From Heracleum sosnowskyi (lineage: Eukaryota; Streptophyta; Magnoliopsida; Apiales; Apiaceae), in contig CM061238.1 of NCBI GenBank assembly GCA_030848705.1, positions 54,475,133-54,539,132 on the forward strand: a stretch of 64,000 nt of DNA. Direction: 5' to 3'. Shown one piece after another: positions 1-10,795 of this stretch. Numbering within the stretch: the stretch's first letter is position 1; the number at the start of each line of letters is the position of its first letter. The notes under the pieces were generated by a model. It did no database searches. It was not told the DNA's origin and worked only from the letters and a program-made list of their open reading frames with translations. Made by a program: the position numbers and the translations under genes.

Positions 1-330
1 TTTACAACTAAAGTCTTTTGAGAGACAGTAGAGGTGGTTGTTAACTGTTTAGACTGTTTAGGTTGCATGCTTGTGTCAGGAACAAGGTGGGTTGGTTCTT
101 GTACCATAGCATTAGAAAGTAGTCCATAACGAGTAGGCATTTTCTGATGTAAGAAAAACCTAACCTCATCAGGAATAAAAGCATGTCCGCACAAAATATT
201 TTGCCATATCAGGATTGAAAAACAAAATATTCAATAAGATTAAAATAAAATTTTATTTAAGAAAACAAAATTTATTTTAACAATCCTGAATAGCGTTTTG
301 GTTTAAGAAAAATAACCAAATTAATGGTCA
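1..330 (-). pseudogene. Element A env-like ORF, 5' fragment
   Basis: This stretch is collinear with 31131-31450 of element C, where the same sequence is the start of the env-like third ORF. Recognisable shared pieces encode segments around TRYGL and KTLVVK on the minus strand. Most of the ORF lies off the left edge, so its integrity cannot be judged. The function of env-like proteins in SIRE elements is not established, and no signal peptide or transmembrane segment is visible in this piece. Confidence 0.7.
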
Positions 331-436
331 TAGAATTAAAACACGCTTACCAGCAAACGAGGCAAAAATATTTATGGAAAACCGAACCGTCTCATCGAGA
401 TTGTAGAAATGACCTGCACCCTTAATACACATTCTC

Positions 437-443
437 TATAAAA
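437..443 (+). promoter_or_regulatory. TATA box of the antisense gene cassette in A
   Basis: TATAAAA inside CTCTATAAAAG, 98 bases before the ATG at 535. The same box lies 100 bases before the ATG of the copy in C. The spacing implies a leader of roughly 65-70 nt that is A/C-rich and ends in a good plant start context (TTCAATGGC). This is inferred from sequence only. Confidence 0.6.
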
Positions 444-534
444 GAGAACTGTTAAACAATCATCATATATCTATTAAAACACAAACCCTCTCCAGAGAAA
501 AACTTACGAAACCTTTCACCTTCTTTGTTTTTCA

Positions 535-954
535 ATGGCTGCCAACAATCAAAACAACATACCTGATGAAGAACTTGATAGAATTTGGCAACAAATGGAT
601 GAGGCTCTAGCAGAGATTGCAGAGCAAGAGGGACCTCAGCCTATTCCTGATCCACAGGAGCATCATGCTTTTGTGAATGCAATGGCTGATGTGCTTCTTC
701 ATAACTTCCATCAGGCAAATCCTGATTGGAATCCTCTTGAAAATCTCATCGTTGTCAATGAAGAGGATGAAGACGATTGGGATGATGAAGAGGATGAGGA
801 TGAAGATGATGAAGAGCTCGTCCGAGAGCTTGAGAAACGTAAGAAGAGAGTCCGTGATGCTTGTATGTCATGCAAGTTGGAGGCACGGAGGCGTCCCGGT
901 GGTCACGGTGACGATCCGCCTTCAAGTAAAGCAGCTCCTCTTCTTGTCTCTTAA
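535..954 (+). CDS. Antisense acidic protein carried by element A (139 aa, unknown function)
   Basis: I do not recognise the family. It lies antisense to the retrotransposon, between pol and the env-like ORF. The protein begins MAANNQNNIPDEELD, has an amphipathic-looking N-terminal half with an NPDWNPL segment, a run of Asp/Glu at about residues 76-94, a basic KRKKR segment, and a C-terminal tail with CMSCK and a Gly/Pro-rich stretch. The copy in C (31668-32054) aligns along its full length. Length differences are multiples of three. In the N-terminal 65 codons I count about 20 synonymous against about 11 amino-acid-changing codons, so selection has acted on this frame. The start is chosen for the ATGG context and its conservation in both copies. 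A TATA box lies upstream and an AATGAA lies downstream. Confidence 0.75.
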   Translation: MAANNQNNIPDEELDRIWQQMDEALAEIAEQEGPQPIPDPQEHHAFVNAMADVLLHNFHQANPDWNPLENLIVVNEEDEDDWDDEEDEDEDDEELVRELEKRKKRVRDACMSCKLEARRRPGGHGDDPPSSKAAPLLVS

Positions 955-1509
955 GGATGGAACAAGAGACCTTCCAGTTCTGAAGGACTGTGAAGCTGCT
1001 CAGGAGCATTCATGCTAATTTGCAGGGCACGTGTTCATGCTTATCTGTAAAGCACGAGTTCCTGAGTAGAAAATAGACTAGGAAAACAAATATGTAATTT
1101 CCATATTTCATGTGTAATGTATCTTCAAGTATTAATGAAATTTGTCTATTTTCTCAATTGTTTTCTTCCTGTTCTTGCCTGCAAAATTTGTTAGTAACAC
1201 TCATAGTGATATAGATATGATAAATAATAAACTCTGATAATAATGAAATTGAGATTGATAATTAAGACTGAAAACTTAATCAAAGACTAAGTAATAATCT
1301 AACTATCCAGAGTTTACCAGGAGTGTTGATGACAAATTAGTATAGAACCTCTGGTTTTCATACCAGCTTCAATCATCTGAGCATCAGGATTTGACCAGTT
1401 GACTTCCTGTCAGGATTGAGTCCTATCAGGATTTGATCAAAGATACATACCTTTCTGAATAACCATCAGGATTTGACAGTTATCAGGATTTCCTCTCTGT
1501 AGCTTTTCC
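955..1509. other. Region between the antisense gene and pol of A
   Basis: The first 200 bases look like the 3' untranslated region of the antisense gene and end near AATGAA at 1134-1139. The remainder is AT-rich and non-coding. Bases about 1385-1495 hold a cluster of TCAGGATT motifs, the dispersed motif of this family. The same layout occurs at 32055-32585 in C. Confidence 0.6.
1134..1139 (+). terminator. Possible poly(A) signal of the antisense gene in A
   Basis: AATGAA in an AT-rich context, about 180 bases after the stop codon at 952-954. The copy in C has AATGAA at 32208-32213 in the same position. Plant poly(A) signals are degenerate, so this is only a suggestion. Confidence 0.4.
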
Positions 1510-4500
1510 TCAGAAATTCTCAAAATTCATCATTCCAAGTTCATTCACCAACTTATTGAAAGTAGCTTCAGGTAGTGGCTTGGTGAATATATCAGCTAGT
1601 TGTTGATCAGTAGGAACAAAGTGAAGTTCAATTGTTCCTTCCAGAACCTGTTCTCTTATAAAGTGATATCTGATACTGATGTGTTTAGTAAGAGAATGCT
1701 GAACTGGATTTCCTGTCATTGCAATAGCACTTTGGTTATCACAATAAATAGGGATTTTTGAGTATGACAGGCCATAATCTAACAACTGATTTCTCATCCA
1801 CATTATCTGAGCACAACAACTTCCTGCAGCAATGTACTCAGCTTCTGCAGATGAAGTGGAAATAGGTTTCTGCTTTTTACTGAACCATGAAACTAGTCTT
1901 CCACCCAAAAACTGACAACTTCCTGAAGTACTTTTCCTGTCTATTTTGCATCCTGCAAAATCAGCATCTGAATAACCACACAACCCAAAATCTGATTCCC
2001 TTGCATACCAAAGGCCAAGTGAAGGAGTGCCTTTGAGAAATCTAAAAATTCTTTTGACTGCAATCAGATGTGGTTCTCTAGGTTTTGCTTGAAATCTTGC
2101 ACATAGACAGGTTGCAAACATGATATCTGGTCTACTGGCAGTGAGATACAATAAAGAGCCAATCATTCCTCTGTAGTGAGTTACATCTACCTCTTCACCT
2201 TGATCAGGATCAAGTTTGGTAGCTGTAGCTATGGGAGTTGAAGCAGGAGTACTGTCTTGCATGTTAAACCTTGTCAGTAAATTCCTTGTGTATTTAGACT
2301 GATTAATAAAAATCCCTTCATCAGTCTGTTTAACTTGAAGACCCAGAAAGTAACTCATTTCTCCCATCATGCTCATTTGATATCTTGACTGCATAAGCTT
2401 GGAAAACTTTTCACACAGCTTATTGTTTGTTGACCCAAAAATGATATCATCAACATAAATCTGAACTAACAGCAACTCCTTACCATGATTCAAATAAAAT
2501 AGAGTTTTATCAATTGCACCTCTTTTGAATCCACTTTCCAGTAAGAATTGAGCTAAGGTTTCATACCATGCTCTTGGAGCTTGCTTTAGTCCATAAAGTG
2601 CCTTATCCAGTCTGTAGACATGATCTGGATATGTAGGATCAATGAAACCAGGAGGTTGTTCAACATAAACTTCTTCCTCCAGTTCACCATTTAAGAAAGC
2701 ACTTTTAACATCCATCTGGAAAACCTTGAATTTCTTATGTGCAGCATAAGCAAGAAATATCCTGATGGCTTCTAGTCTTGCAACAGGAGCAAAAGTTTCA
2801 TCATAGTCAATTCCCTCTTGTTGGGAATACCCCTTTGCAACTAGTCTAGCTTTGTTTCTGATAATGACTCCATCAGAATCAGTCTTGTTCTTGAAAATCC
2901 ACTTTGTACCAACAATTGATCTATTCTTTGGTCTTGGTACCAGTTTCCAGACTTCATTCCTTTCAAATTCATTCAGTTCTTCTTGCATTGCAGTAACCCA
3001 ATCAGCATCTTTAAGTGCATCTTCAACTTTCTTAGGCTCCTCCTTGGATAGAAAGTTATTATATAAACATTCATTCTGAGTTGCACTTCTTGTTTGAACA
3101 CCTGCATCAGGATCTCCAATTATCAAATTAGGAGTATGATCTTTTGTCCATTTCCTTGTTGGTGTCAAATTGTTTCTTGAAGTAGATGCTCCCCCTGGAT
3201 TGGTGTTATCTTGATTGAAAGAATTTGATTGATTTGAAGCTCTCCCTGAATTATTGATATGCCCTCCTGATGTGTTATCAGGATCTTCACTTGAATCAGT
3301 ATCTGAAGAATTCTGTTCTGATGATTGAGTTGACTCTGAACTTGTAGTTGAATGTCGTTGCTCCCCCTCAACATTAGCACTACTAGTTGTATTACTGTTG
3401 TTTGCATCATCAGTATTAGCACCATCAGTACCTGGTGAGTCATCAGGATTTGGTGACCCGTCAGTACTGGATGAAAGAACAGCTTCTGATTCACTTTCTT
3501 CAGGTTCCTTGGAAGCTTCATTTTCAAATAACAATCTATCATGCGAGTCTTCAATGATTCCAGTTATCTTCTTATCATCAAAAGATACATGTATTGACTC
3601 CATGACAGTTCTTGTTCTCAAATTAAAAACTCTGAAGGCTCTTGATGTAGGATAACCTATGAATATTCCTTCATCAGCCTTTGTTTCAAATTTCCCTAGC
3701 TGTTCAGGATGAGTTCTGAGAACAAAACATTTACAGCCAAACACATGCAGATGCTTCAGACTTGGCTTCTTCTCTTTGAGAGACTGATAAGGAGTGACAC
3801 CATGCCTGTTTATCAATGTAAGATTTTGTGTATAGCATGCTGTGTTGACTGCTTCTGCCCAGAAATATGTAGGTAATTTAGCTTCTTCCAACATAGTTCT
3901 GCCAGCTTCAATAAGAGTTCTATTCTTCCTTTCTACTACTCCATTTTGCTGAGGTGTGCCAGGAGCAGAGAATTGTTGAATGATTCCTTTGTATTTGCAG
4001 AACTCTTCCATCTTTGAATTCTTAAATTCAGTACCATTATCACTTCTCAGAATCTTGACTTTGTACTTTGTGGTTGTCTCAATCATCCTCACATGATCCA
4101 ACAGAAACTTCAGGAGTTTCATCTTTTCTATGCAGAAAATACACCCAGGTGAATCTAGAATATTCATCAACAATTACAAGAGTGTACCTTTTCTTACTGA
4201 TGGACATGATGTTGACTGGACCAAACAGATCAAGATGTAGCATGTGATATGGTTCTTCAATAGAGGATTCTGATTTACTCTGGAATGATGTCCTTCTTTG
4301 TTTTGCTTTTTGGCATGCATCACAGAGTCCATCAGGTGTATATAAGACATTAGGTAATCCTCTTACTAACTCTTTCTTAACCAACTCATTGATGTTGCTG
4401 AAGTTGAGATGAGAAAGCTTCTTGTGCCAATTCCAACTTTCATCTACTGAAGCTTTACTGATGAAACATGTAAGGGAGCCATCAGTATCTGAGAGAATGT

Positions 4501-4849
4501 TGGCTTCATATATGTTACCATGCCTGTAGCCAGTTAGTGCTATCTTCCCTGTTGCTTTACTGACTACTTCACAATGTGTGGAATAGAAATTGACATGATA
4601 ACCTCTGTCAGTGATTTGACTAATACTCAACAAGTTGTGTTTTAGTCCCTTCACTAGAGCTACTTTTTCAATGATGACATTTCCAATGATTATATTGCCA
4701 TATCCCAAGGTTTGTCCAATGTTGCCATCTCCATAAGACACAGTTGGGCCAGCTTTTTCCTCATATTCTGATAACAGGGCTTTGTTTCCAGTCATGTGCA
4801 CAGAACATCCACTATCCATGACTAACACATTTTTCTTTTTACCCTGCAT
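1510..4849 (-). pseudogene. pol: Element A pol: protease, integrase, reverse transcriptase, RNase H, with one frameshift
   Basis: Reading on the minus strand: aspartic protease (DSGCSVHMTG near 4800), integrase zinc finger (WHKKLSHLN, then CDACQ), catalytic core (LDLFGP, RSDNGTEF, ERKNRT), an Asp/Ser/Asn-rich linker (about 3150-3560), RT with YVDD (near 2450), and RNase H (SDADFAGC, AEAEYIA, CDNQSA, ending in DIFTKPL). A one-base insertion in the A run at about 4105-4107, compared with C, shifts the frame inside integrase. This splits pol into 4079-4849 and 1510-4173. Otherwise it is open. Protease starts in the same frame as gag after a single TAG. Confidence 0.92.
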
Positions 4850-4864
4850 CAGAATAGTAAAACA

Positions 4865-7177
4865 CTAGTCAGAATGTTTAGGAACCCACACTTGTTGGAT
4901 TCCTTGTTCATGCATTTTATTAAATTTAACAGCAGAAGACTTTTTGACTTTAGCAGTCCTGACAGGATTTACTCCATCAGGATTTGCTTTGTCAGTATCA
5001 GTATTAACAAAAGCATGCTTCACTATGACATTTTCAGTTTTATCAGACTTTGTACTACTTTCAAACTTAGGCAATGGATCATAAAAGTTATAGTACAAAT
5101 CATGATACTCTTTACATGTATAAATAGAATGCCATAGACTACCACAATGAAAACAGGAATTCTGTGGTTTGTAAAATACTGATCTATTCCTAACATCAGA
5201 CTTAGGAATTTCAGCAATTTTCTTCTTACTCTTTTTACAATCAATAGCAAGATGATTAGAGTTACCACAGTTAAAACAACTCTTTCTAGGTGCATTTGGG
5301 ATATACTTATAACCATTTTCTTTATTGATCCCAATTTTACCATTCCTGTTTCTCTTAACAGTAGCTTCCTTTTTCTTATCTGTAACCTCACAGATTTTAT
5401 CCTTAAGCTGTTTCTGAGACAATAGACCTACATTCTTAGTGACTTTGTTCATGACAGGTTTAGACTTTATAATTTTAATTCCTTGAGTAGAAGAAGATCC
5501 CTTTTCAAAAGTAGAATTGGAATCCTTATTAAAAACAAAATTAACAGGAGTAATCTTAGATTTGGTTGAGTCTATAACATGTCTATAGGTCTTTGGACTG
5601 ACTGTCTCATTAATGACAATTTTCTCTGCTAATTTCTTATCTTCATCTGACTTATATCCTAGACACTCTTTCCAATTCTTAGAGGTATTAATCTCATGAA
5701 ATTTCCTACCAGAGTCTGTCCAGGTTCTGATTTTCTCATTAGCATATTCAAGTTCTTTTTCAAGGGAAGTACATTTAGATGTTATCTCTAAGTGCATGTG
5801 CTTAACATTATCACATTCTTTTTGTACTTCTTGCATACGAGAAAATTCAGCTTCTAATATCTCATTCCTTTTTCTAAGGTCAGACATCTCAGATAAGATT
5901 CTAGTATTCTCAGCAGTTTGACTTCTAAAGCTAATATGTAATGACTTTAGAAAACGTCTTAACTCAGAAGCATTATCAGTATCAAAATCAAAGATAGTAT
6001 TTAGTACCTTATCATCAGGAGCAGCAGTTACATCAGCATTGGCCATTAACGCATAGTTGACTACCTCAGTATCAGATTCTGAGGAAGAGTCCATCCAATC
6101 CTTGCTTGATGTGATGAGTGCCTTTGTCTTGTTGTATTCAGAAGCAAAGTGACCCATACCATTACACTTGTAGCATCTAACCTTTGACTTGTCAAATTTG
6201 CTACCCTTGCTGTCCTTTTTGATATACTTGTCTTTGTCTGCTTTGAAGGTCTTTTTCTGAAAGTTGCCTTGTCTTCTATTCTTCCTGAACTTCATCCTTC
6301 TGAAGTTTCTGACAATCATAGCAACCATCTCTTCCATGTCTGAATCAGAAGATTCATCACCAGTATTGGCATCAGGATTGCCATCAGTATCTGATGAAGA
6401 GTCGTCAGGATCTGACTCAGCTACTCTTGCTTTCCTTCTAGAGACCTCCATAGCTTTCCCTTTTGATTTTGCTTCTACATTCAAAGCAATTGACTTTGCC
6501 TTGCTGCTTTTCTTGTTCTTTCTCTGTTGAACTTCAAGGTCATGAGTTCTTAGCATCCCATAGATCTCATCAAGAGACACAATGTTCAGATCATACTGGT
6601 GTCTAATGATTGAGGTCTGAGTATCCCATTCTTCAGGTAAAGCTCTAAGAAATTTGGTGTTTGAATCTTCGGTTTCATATACTTTGTCAACTAAGGATAA
6701 GCTGTTCAATAGTGTCAGGAATCTATCATATAGATCAGTCAGGCTCTCTTCAAGTCTTGCATCGAATTGTTCATATTCTTGAATCAATAGAGCCCTTCTG
6801 TTTTTCTTGACAGATGCAGATCCCTGGCACTGAGTTTCCAAAGTATCCCAGATTTCTTTTGAAGACTTGCATGCAATCACTCTGTTTGACATAACAGCAT
6901 CAAGGCTATTATGCAAGATATTCTTTATCTTTGGTTCCCTGAGTACATGAGCTTTTTCTTCTGGAGTCCATTCAGCTTTAGCTTTGACCACATAATGTTC
7001 TGGTACTGTATCTGTTCGTTCTACGAACTTTGTTGGTATATATGGTCCATCACGAATCCTGTCCAAGTAGTCAGGATCCATAGCCTCCAGGTACATCAGC
7101 ATCTTTACCCTCCATGTGGGATATTCTGATATCTTCAAGATGGGAATCTTCATGCTTTCATACTTGGTTGTCGACAT
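4865..7177 (-). CDS. gag: Element A gag, about 770 aa
   Basis: Structural protein of the virus-like particle, which binds the genomic RNA. It starts with MSTTKYESMKIPILK, 38 bases after the primer-binding site. The N-terminal part is the copia-type gag domain (UBN2-like, about residues 1-230). A basic and Asp/Ser-rich linker follows. The first zinc knuckle, CYKCNGMGHFASEY, ends in Tyr where C has Cys, so it is probably damaged. Then come a predicted coiled coil (about residues 400-480) and a second pair of Cys/His boxes (CFNCGNSNHLAIDC, and CFHCGSLWHSIYTC, which is a variant). The reading frame is open throughout. Confidence 0.9.
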   Translation of the reverse strand: MSTTKYESMKIPILKISEYPTWRVKMLMYLEAMDPDYLDRIRDGPYIPTKFVERTDTVPEHYVVKAKAEWTPEEKAHVLREPKIKNILHNSLDAVMSNRVIACKSSKEIWDTLETQCQGSASVKKNRRALLIQEYEQFDARLEESLTDLYDRFLTLLNSLSLVDKVYETEDSNTKFLRALPEEWDTQTSIIRHQYDLNIVSLDEIYGMLRTHDLEVQQRKNKKSSKAKSIALNVEAKSKGKAMEVSRRKARVAESDPDDSSSDTDGNPDANTGDESSDSDMEEMVAMIVRNFRRMKFRKNRRQGNFQKKTFKADKDKYIKKDSKGSKFDKSKVRCYKCNGMGHFASEYNKTKALITSSKDWMDSSSESDTEVVNYALMANADVTAAPDDKVLNTIFDFDTDNASELRRFLKSLHISFRSQTAENTRILSEMSDLRKRNEILEAEFSRMQEVQKECDNVKHMHLEITSKCTSLEKELEYANEKIRTWTDSGRKFHEINTSKNWKECLGYKSDEDKKLAEKIVINETVSPKTYRHVIDSTKSKITPVNFVFNKDSNSTFEKGSSSTQGIKIIKSKPVMNKVTKNVGLLSQKQLKDKICEVTDKKKEATVKRNRNGKIGINKENGYKYIPNAPRKSCFNCGNSNHLAIDCKKSKKKIAEIPKSDVRNRSVFYKPQNSCFHCGSLWHSIYTCKEYHDLYYNFYDPLPKFESSTKSDKTENVIVKHAFVNTDTDKANPDGVNPVRTAKVKKSSAVKFNKMHEQGIQQVWVPKHSD

Positions 7178-7213
7178 CTTTAGATCGTATCTGATTCAGA
7201 ATTAAATCAGTTT

Positions 7214-7225
7214 GCTCTGATACCA
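7214..7225 (-). other. Primer-binding site of A
   Basis: The minus strand reads TGGTATCAGAGC, complementary to the 3' end of plant initiator-Met tRNA. It lies two bases inside the 5' LTR. The same 12 bases occur in B, C and D. Confidence 0.93.
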
Positions 7226-7227
7226 AT

Positions 7228-7837
7228 TGTTGCCCAGTAAATAACAATTGTAGAAGGGGGTTGAATACAATTGTATAAGATTCTCGACTTTATATAACAC
7301 AAATATGAAAGATCAATAACAATAACAATAACAGCTTTATTAACTTTGATATAAAACTGTTACAAACTCTCTTAAGAAATTCTGGTGTTCTTAAGAGCTG
7401 CTAGCTTACAAAAACTCTCTCAAGAAATTCTGTTCTTAAGAGCTTCTCTTCGATTATGTTCTCTCTCGAATGAATTACATAAATCGAAACCAAAACTGTG
7501 TTTATATAGTGCACACAGCTTCTCTATCAATAACAAGATAAGTCCTAATCATAACAAAGATAGAAACATATCTTTAATCGATAGCTGCATTCTACAAACC
7601 AGGAACAAATAGAATAAACTTCCATGTTTATCTAGACTCCAAATATAACTCGAAGTAGGAATCCTGATCAGCTTCAAGTCCTGATGATCAAACCTGATCA
7701 TAGTCTGAGTAGGAATCCTGATGATCAATAAGATACTGACGCTTGATCAAATACTGATGACCATGCAATACTGATGACGTCAGCAATCCTGATCAGTTGA
7801 GTCTAGCTTCTGATGATCATTGAATTCTGATCTAACA
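7228..7837 (-). repeat. 5' LTR of A (610 bp)
   Basis: The minus strand starts TGTTAGATCAGAATTC at 7837 and ends GGGCAACA at 7228. TTTATATA near 7501-7508 is the TATA box. The outer end has several copies of the TCCTGA motif. A hairpin at 7244-7274 (TACAATTG pairing with CAATTGTA around a C-rich loop) sits near the LTR 3' end. The five flanking bases AAATG (7838-7842) would be the target duplication, but the partner copy is outside the window. Confidence 0.92.
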
Positions 7838-8705
7838 AAATGCATGGCCATGCTCAAATTGTGATTTGTTTAATAGTCTACTCATCGATCAAGTAAACCG
7901 GGATTAAATGTTGAAGAGGATGACTTAAACCATGCCTCGAGTTTAATCTATAATATAAGGTTAAAAGGATTATATTACATGGAACATTATTCATTAAAGG
8001 TTTAATTGGATCACCAATTATTATTATTACTTGGGTAGCAATGATGTATTACTAGATGCCGCTCATTGTTTATAATTTTATTATGAGATATTAAAATTAT
8101 TGCCAACGTAATAATAGCCTAAAGGGTTACACATAGAGAACGTTTTAAACGGAGCATTAATTAAATTTCGAATTTAATTGAATTATTATTATTATTGAAT
8201 TATTGGATTAATTAAGTAGGACTTGATTAATTATATAATAATTCGAATATAATAAATAATACTACTAATAATCAGATTGGGTTTTGGAAGCCCAATCAGA
8301 TTAGGTATAGGCCCAGAATTCTCTCCATATAAATACATTAAGATGTATTATTTTAGGGTTTAGAAATTGAAAAAACGTTTTTCTTTAAAAACCCTAGCTG
8401 CTCTACATCAAAGAGAGGCTAGAGAGAGAGAGAGTTCCGAGGGCAGTTCTTGGCTAGTACCAATTCCGGTGATCGTTGGACGATCGGGCGTTCGTGTGGA
8501 CTGATTAGAGACGTGTATCGCAAGGCGGGACACGTGGTGATCATATCAAAGGACCTCCATTAGTCAGCCGTTCGTAAAGCTTCAAAAGGTAAACGATTCT
8601 ATTCACGAATTAAATATCGTTTTTCGCATGGATCCTGCGGGGGGTTTCGTTAATTTTTCTATTTTACGCGTTTTTCCGTTGCGTTTTCATGCCCGAAACC
8701 CTTCA
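7838..8705 (+). repeat. H: copia-like LTR fragment, 5' end cut by A
   Basis: This is non-coding. It contains ATATAAAT (8327-8334) as a TATA-like box, an AG-repeat leader, and a GC-richer 3' part ending GCCCGAAACCCTTCA at 8705, typical of an LTR 3' end. No primer-binding site follows, so it is the 3' LTR or a solo LTR rather than a 5' LTR. The five bases after it are CCAGG (8706-8710). The family is not recognised, and the plus orientation is inferred from the TATA box and the CA end. Confidence 0.55.
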
Positions 8706-10795
8706 CCAGGGACATCTATATTTTAAAATGTTGATTAAATATTCCAATATATATATATTGTTGGATATTTAATGTGAGATATTGAAATAATATTATTATA
8801 AATATTATTTGAATAATTATTTAATTAAGTGAATATTATTTTGGATATTCACTTCAGTGGAATTTTATTGAATAATAATTCAATATTTATTATTTGAATA
8901 TTTATTAAATATTCCAAATATGATTTAAAAATCATAGAACCTTATTTAAATATTACGTAAGGTTCCAATAGTTGTTTAAAATATTTTCTGATCTCAAAAA
9001 GATTTATTTGAGTATAGTAGGGGTTCCCAACTACTTTAATTATTTGTCTCAATTGATGACTCTGGTTTTGAACATATCAAAAATTGGGAATCCATTCCAG
9101 GAAGTGAACATATGATTTCACTTGCCTCTTTCGTTAAAAGTGAGTATATTTTGGGTTCTGAATTATCAGAACCAAAGATGTTTTACCAAACTCCCGGGTC
9201 GTGATTGCGAAATGGTTTACTCGAGGATCGAGGTCAGTTGACAATAGTCAACCCACATAGTATTATTACTTCCTCAACATTTCCGGAAGTAAGTATGGAA
9301 ATAAGTTCATACCTATCAACGAGCTAGTTTACGCTCGGGGAACAACGATTAAGTTCGGTTCTAGTTTAAAGGATAGGATTCGTCATGGGACTGGAAGGGC
9401 TTACACGGCAATGAAACAGGTGCCAGGGTAGTGACCATAATTATCAAGGCTTTCCCGGTGATGAAACAGGCGCCGAGGTAGTGACCTTGCGTGCAAAGGC
9501 TTTCACGGCAATGAAACAGGTGCCGATGTAGTGACATTATAGCACAATGGGCCCGAACGCGGCCAGGGTGATAACTAAACAGGAAATCGTCCTTCTATTA
9601 GTAGAGAAATTATGTTACGATACAACGGCTGATCACCGTGTATCGGGTGTTCCAGAATGTCCCCTTCTTCCACTTGGAATTGTGCTGCACATTGTAACGA
9701 AAGCCTAGGTGCTGAGTTACCGATAATGTGACAGTAATTGAACAATGATGTTCCGTGTTTAGTATTTGAACGGTAAGGCATGTTTTGATAAAAAGATTAC
9801 TCTAAACATCATTCTGTATACGAATGAGATTTAAAATGTTGCAAATGATATAGGAGCTTGCGAAGCTTTATATAAGCCGATATATATATTATTGTTGAGC
9901 TTTAGTGCTCATTCTTGTTTTTATATATCACAATACAACCGTTTCAAAAAGGTGTTCATAACTGATATTTTACAGTGTTTTGAACAGTATGAGATATCTA
10001 AAGAGATATGCGTATGTATATATGTTGAGAAGGTATTTAAGATATACAGTATGTTGAACTGTATAGTATTTTGAATCAATGGATAGGCTTTAAGCCTTGA
10101 TTACAATGTTAATATCTATTTTAAAAAGATATGTTTTGAGACTTGGTTTATTATATTGATACCAAGGATTTCTAAATGATTTACGAGAGTATTTGAGTAT
10201 GATTATAAGTCATACAGTATTTTGAACTGTATACTATTTTGGGGTCAAACCCTAGTAGTGTTAAAACTTTGATCCTATATGGATTATCTACCTTAAAGGT
10301 TTAAAGATTTAAACTGGGATAGATTTCTTGCTGAGCGCTATTAGCTCATTCTTGCTTTATTAAAACTTTCAGCATGAAGAAAACATTGTCGATTCACCCC
10401 GTATTACGAGAGCAAGGGAATGGAGAGACCACCCTTGAGTTAGCTCAGCAAGATGGATACTGCCGGAGTTAGTAGAATAGTTGCAGCTTGAATTAGTAAG
10501 AATTGTTTTCGAGTAGGTTTGTATTCTTAAACCTTGTATAGAACGGTGACGTCTATTATTGTAACTTCGGGTAGAGGTTGTACATAATAGATGAGATCCT
10601 GGATAGTACATTTGATTTGTAATAACAAGTGTTACGTATTGTTGCTCATTTCCAAGGCTATAACTTGTGTGTGTGCGCATAAGTAATTGGGGTCTTTGGA
10701 GTTGTATTATTAGAATGTTGTAAGTAATGCAGGTATTGTATAATTGATGGAGCGTGACAACCTAGATTCCTGACCCCGGATCTGGGGGTGTTACA
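8706..10795 (+). repeat. T: 3' part of a long chromovirus-like LTR
   Basis: Read on the minus strand from 10795, it begins TGTAACACCCCCAGATCCGG and stays collinear with the first about 2.1 kb of the solo LTR S (45442 onward). It is therefore a second, diverged copy of that LTR family in the opposite orientation. The remaining about 2.5 kb is missing where H begins. No gag-pol is present. Open frames inside are short and unlike retroelement proteins. The edge at 10795 abuts LINE L2, which suggests insertion into that LINE. Confidence 0.75.
9398..9540. repeat. Three tandem copies of a 50-bp unit in T
   Basis: Units start at 9398, 9448 and 9498, and each carries CGG(C/T)(A/G)ATGAAACAGG followed by GTAGTGAC. 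The copies differ at several positions, so this is an old array. S has a different tandem repeat in the corresponding part of its LTR. Confidence 0.85.

Larger units (their letters stand above)
1..7837 (-). mobile_element. Element A: SIRE/Maximus-type Ty1/copia retrotransposon, 3' part outside the window
   Basis: On the minus strand the order is 5' LTR (7228-7837), primer-binding site, gag (4865-7177), pol (1510-4849), an antisense gene cassette (about 430-1160 on the plus strand) and the beginning of the env-like region (1-330). The 3' LTR lies beyond the left edge. Pol domain order (protease, integrase, RT, RNase H) defines Ty1/copia. The long gag with zinc knuckles and coiled coil, and the extra region after pol, fit the SIRE/Maximus lineage. 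It is closely related to C, D and E and more distant from B. The only clear break in gag-pol is a one-base insertion in the integrase region. Confidence 0.93.

Noticed and set aside
4849..4867. Gag-pol expression of A by readthrough of a single TAG
   Set aside because: A has one in-frame TAG between gag and protease, but B and D have pol in another frame and E has further stops, so readthrough cannot be the family mechanism. It was kept only as a property of A.
7214..7225. tRNA-Met gene
   Set aside because: Only the 12 bases complementary to the tRNA 3' end are present. This is a primer-binding site.
7838..8705. H as part of the T LTR
   Set aside because: T and S stay collinear up to about 8706, but H has no counterpart in S and ends in a typical copia LTR terminus.
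9398..9540. CRISPR-like array
   Set aside because: The units are contiguous 50-bp tandem repeats without spacers, in a plant LTR.
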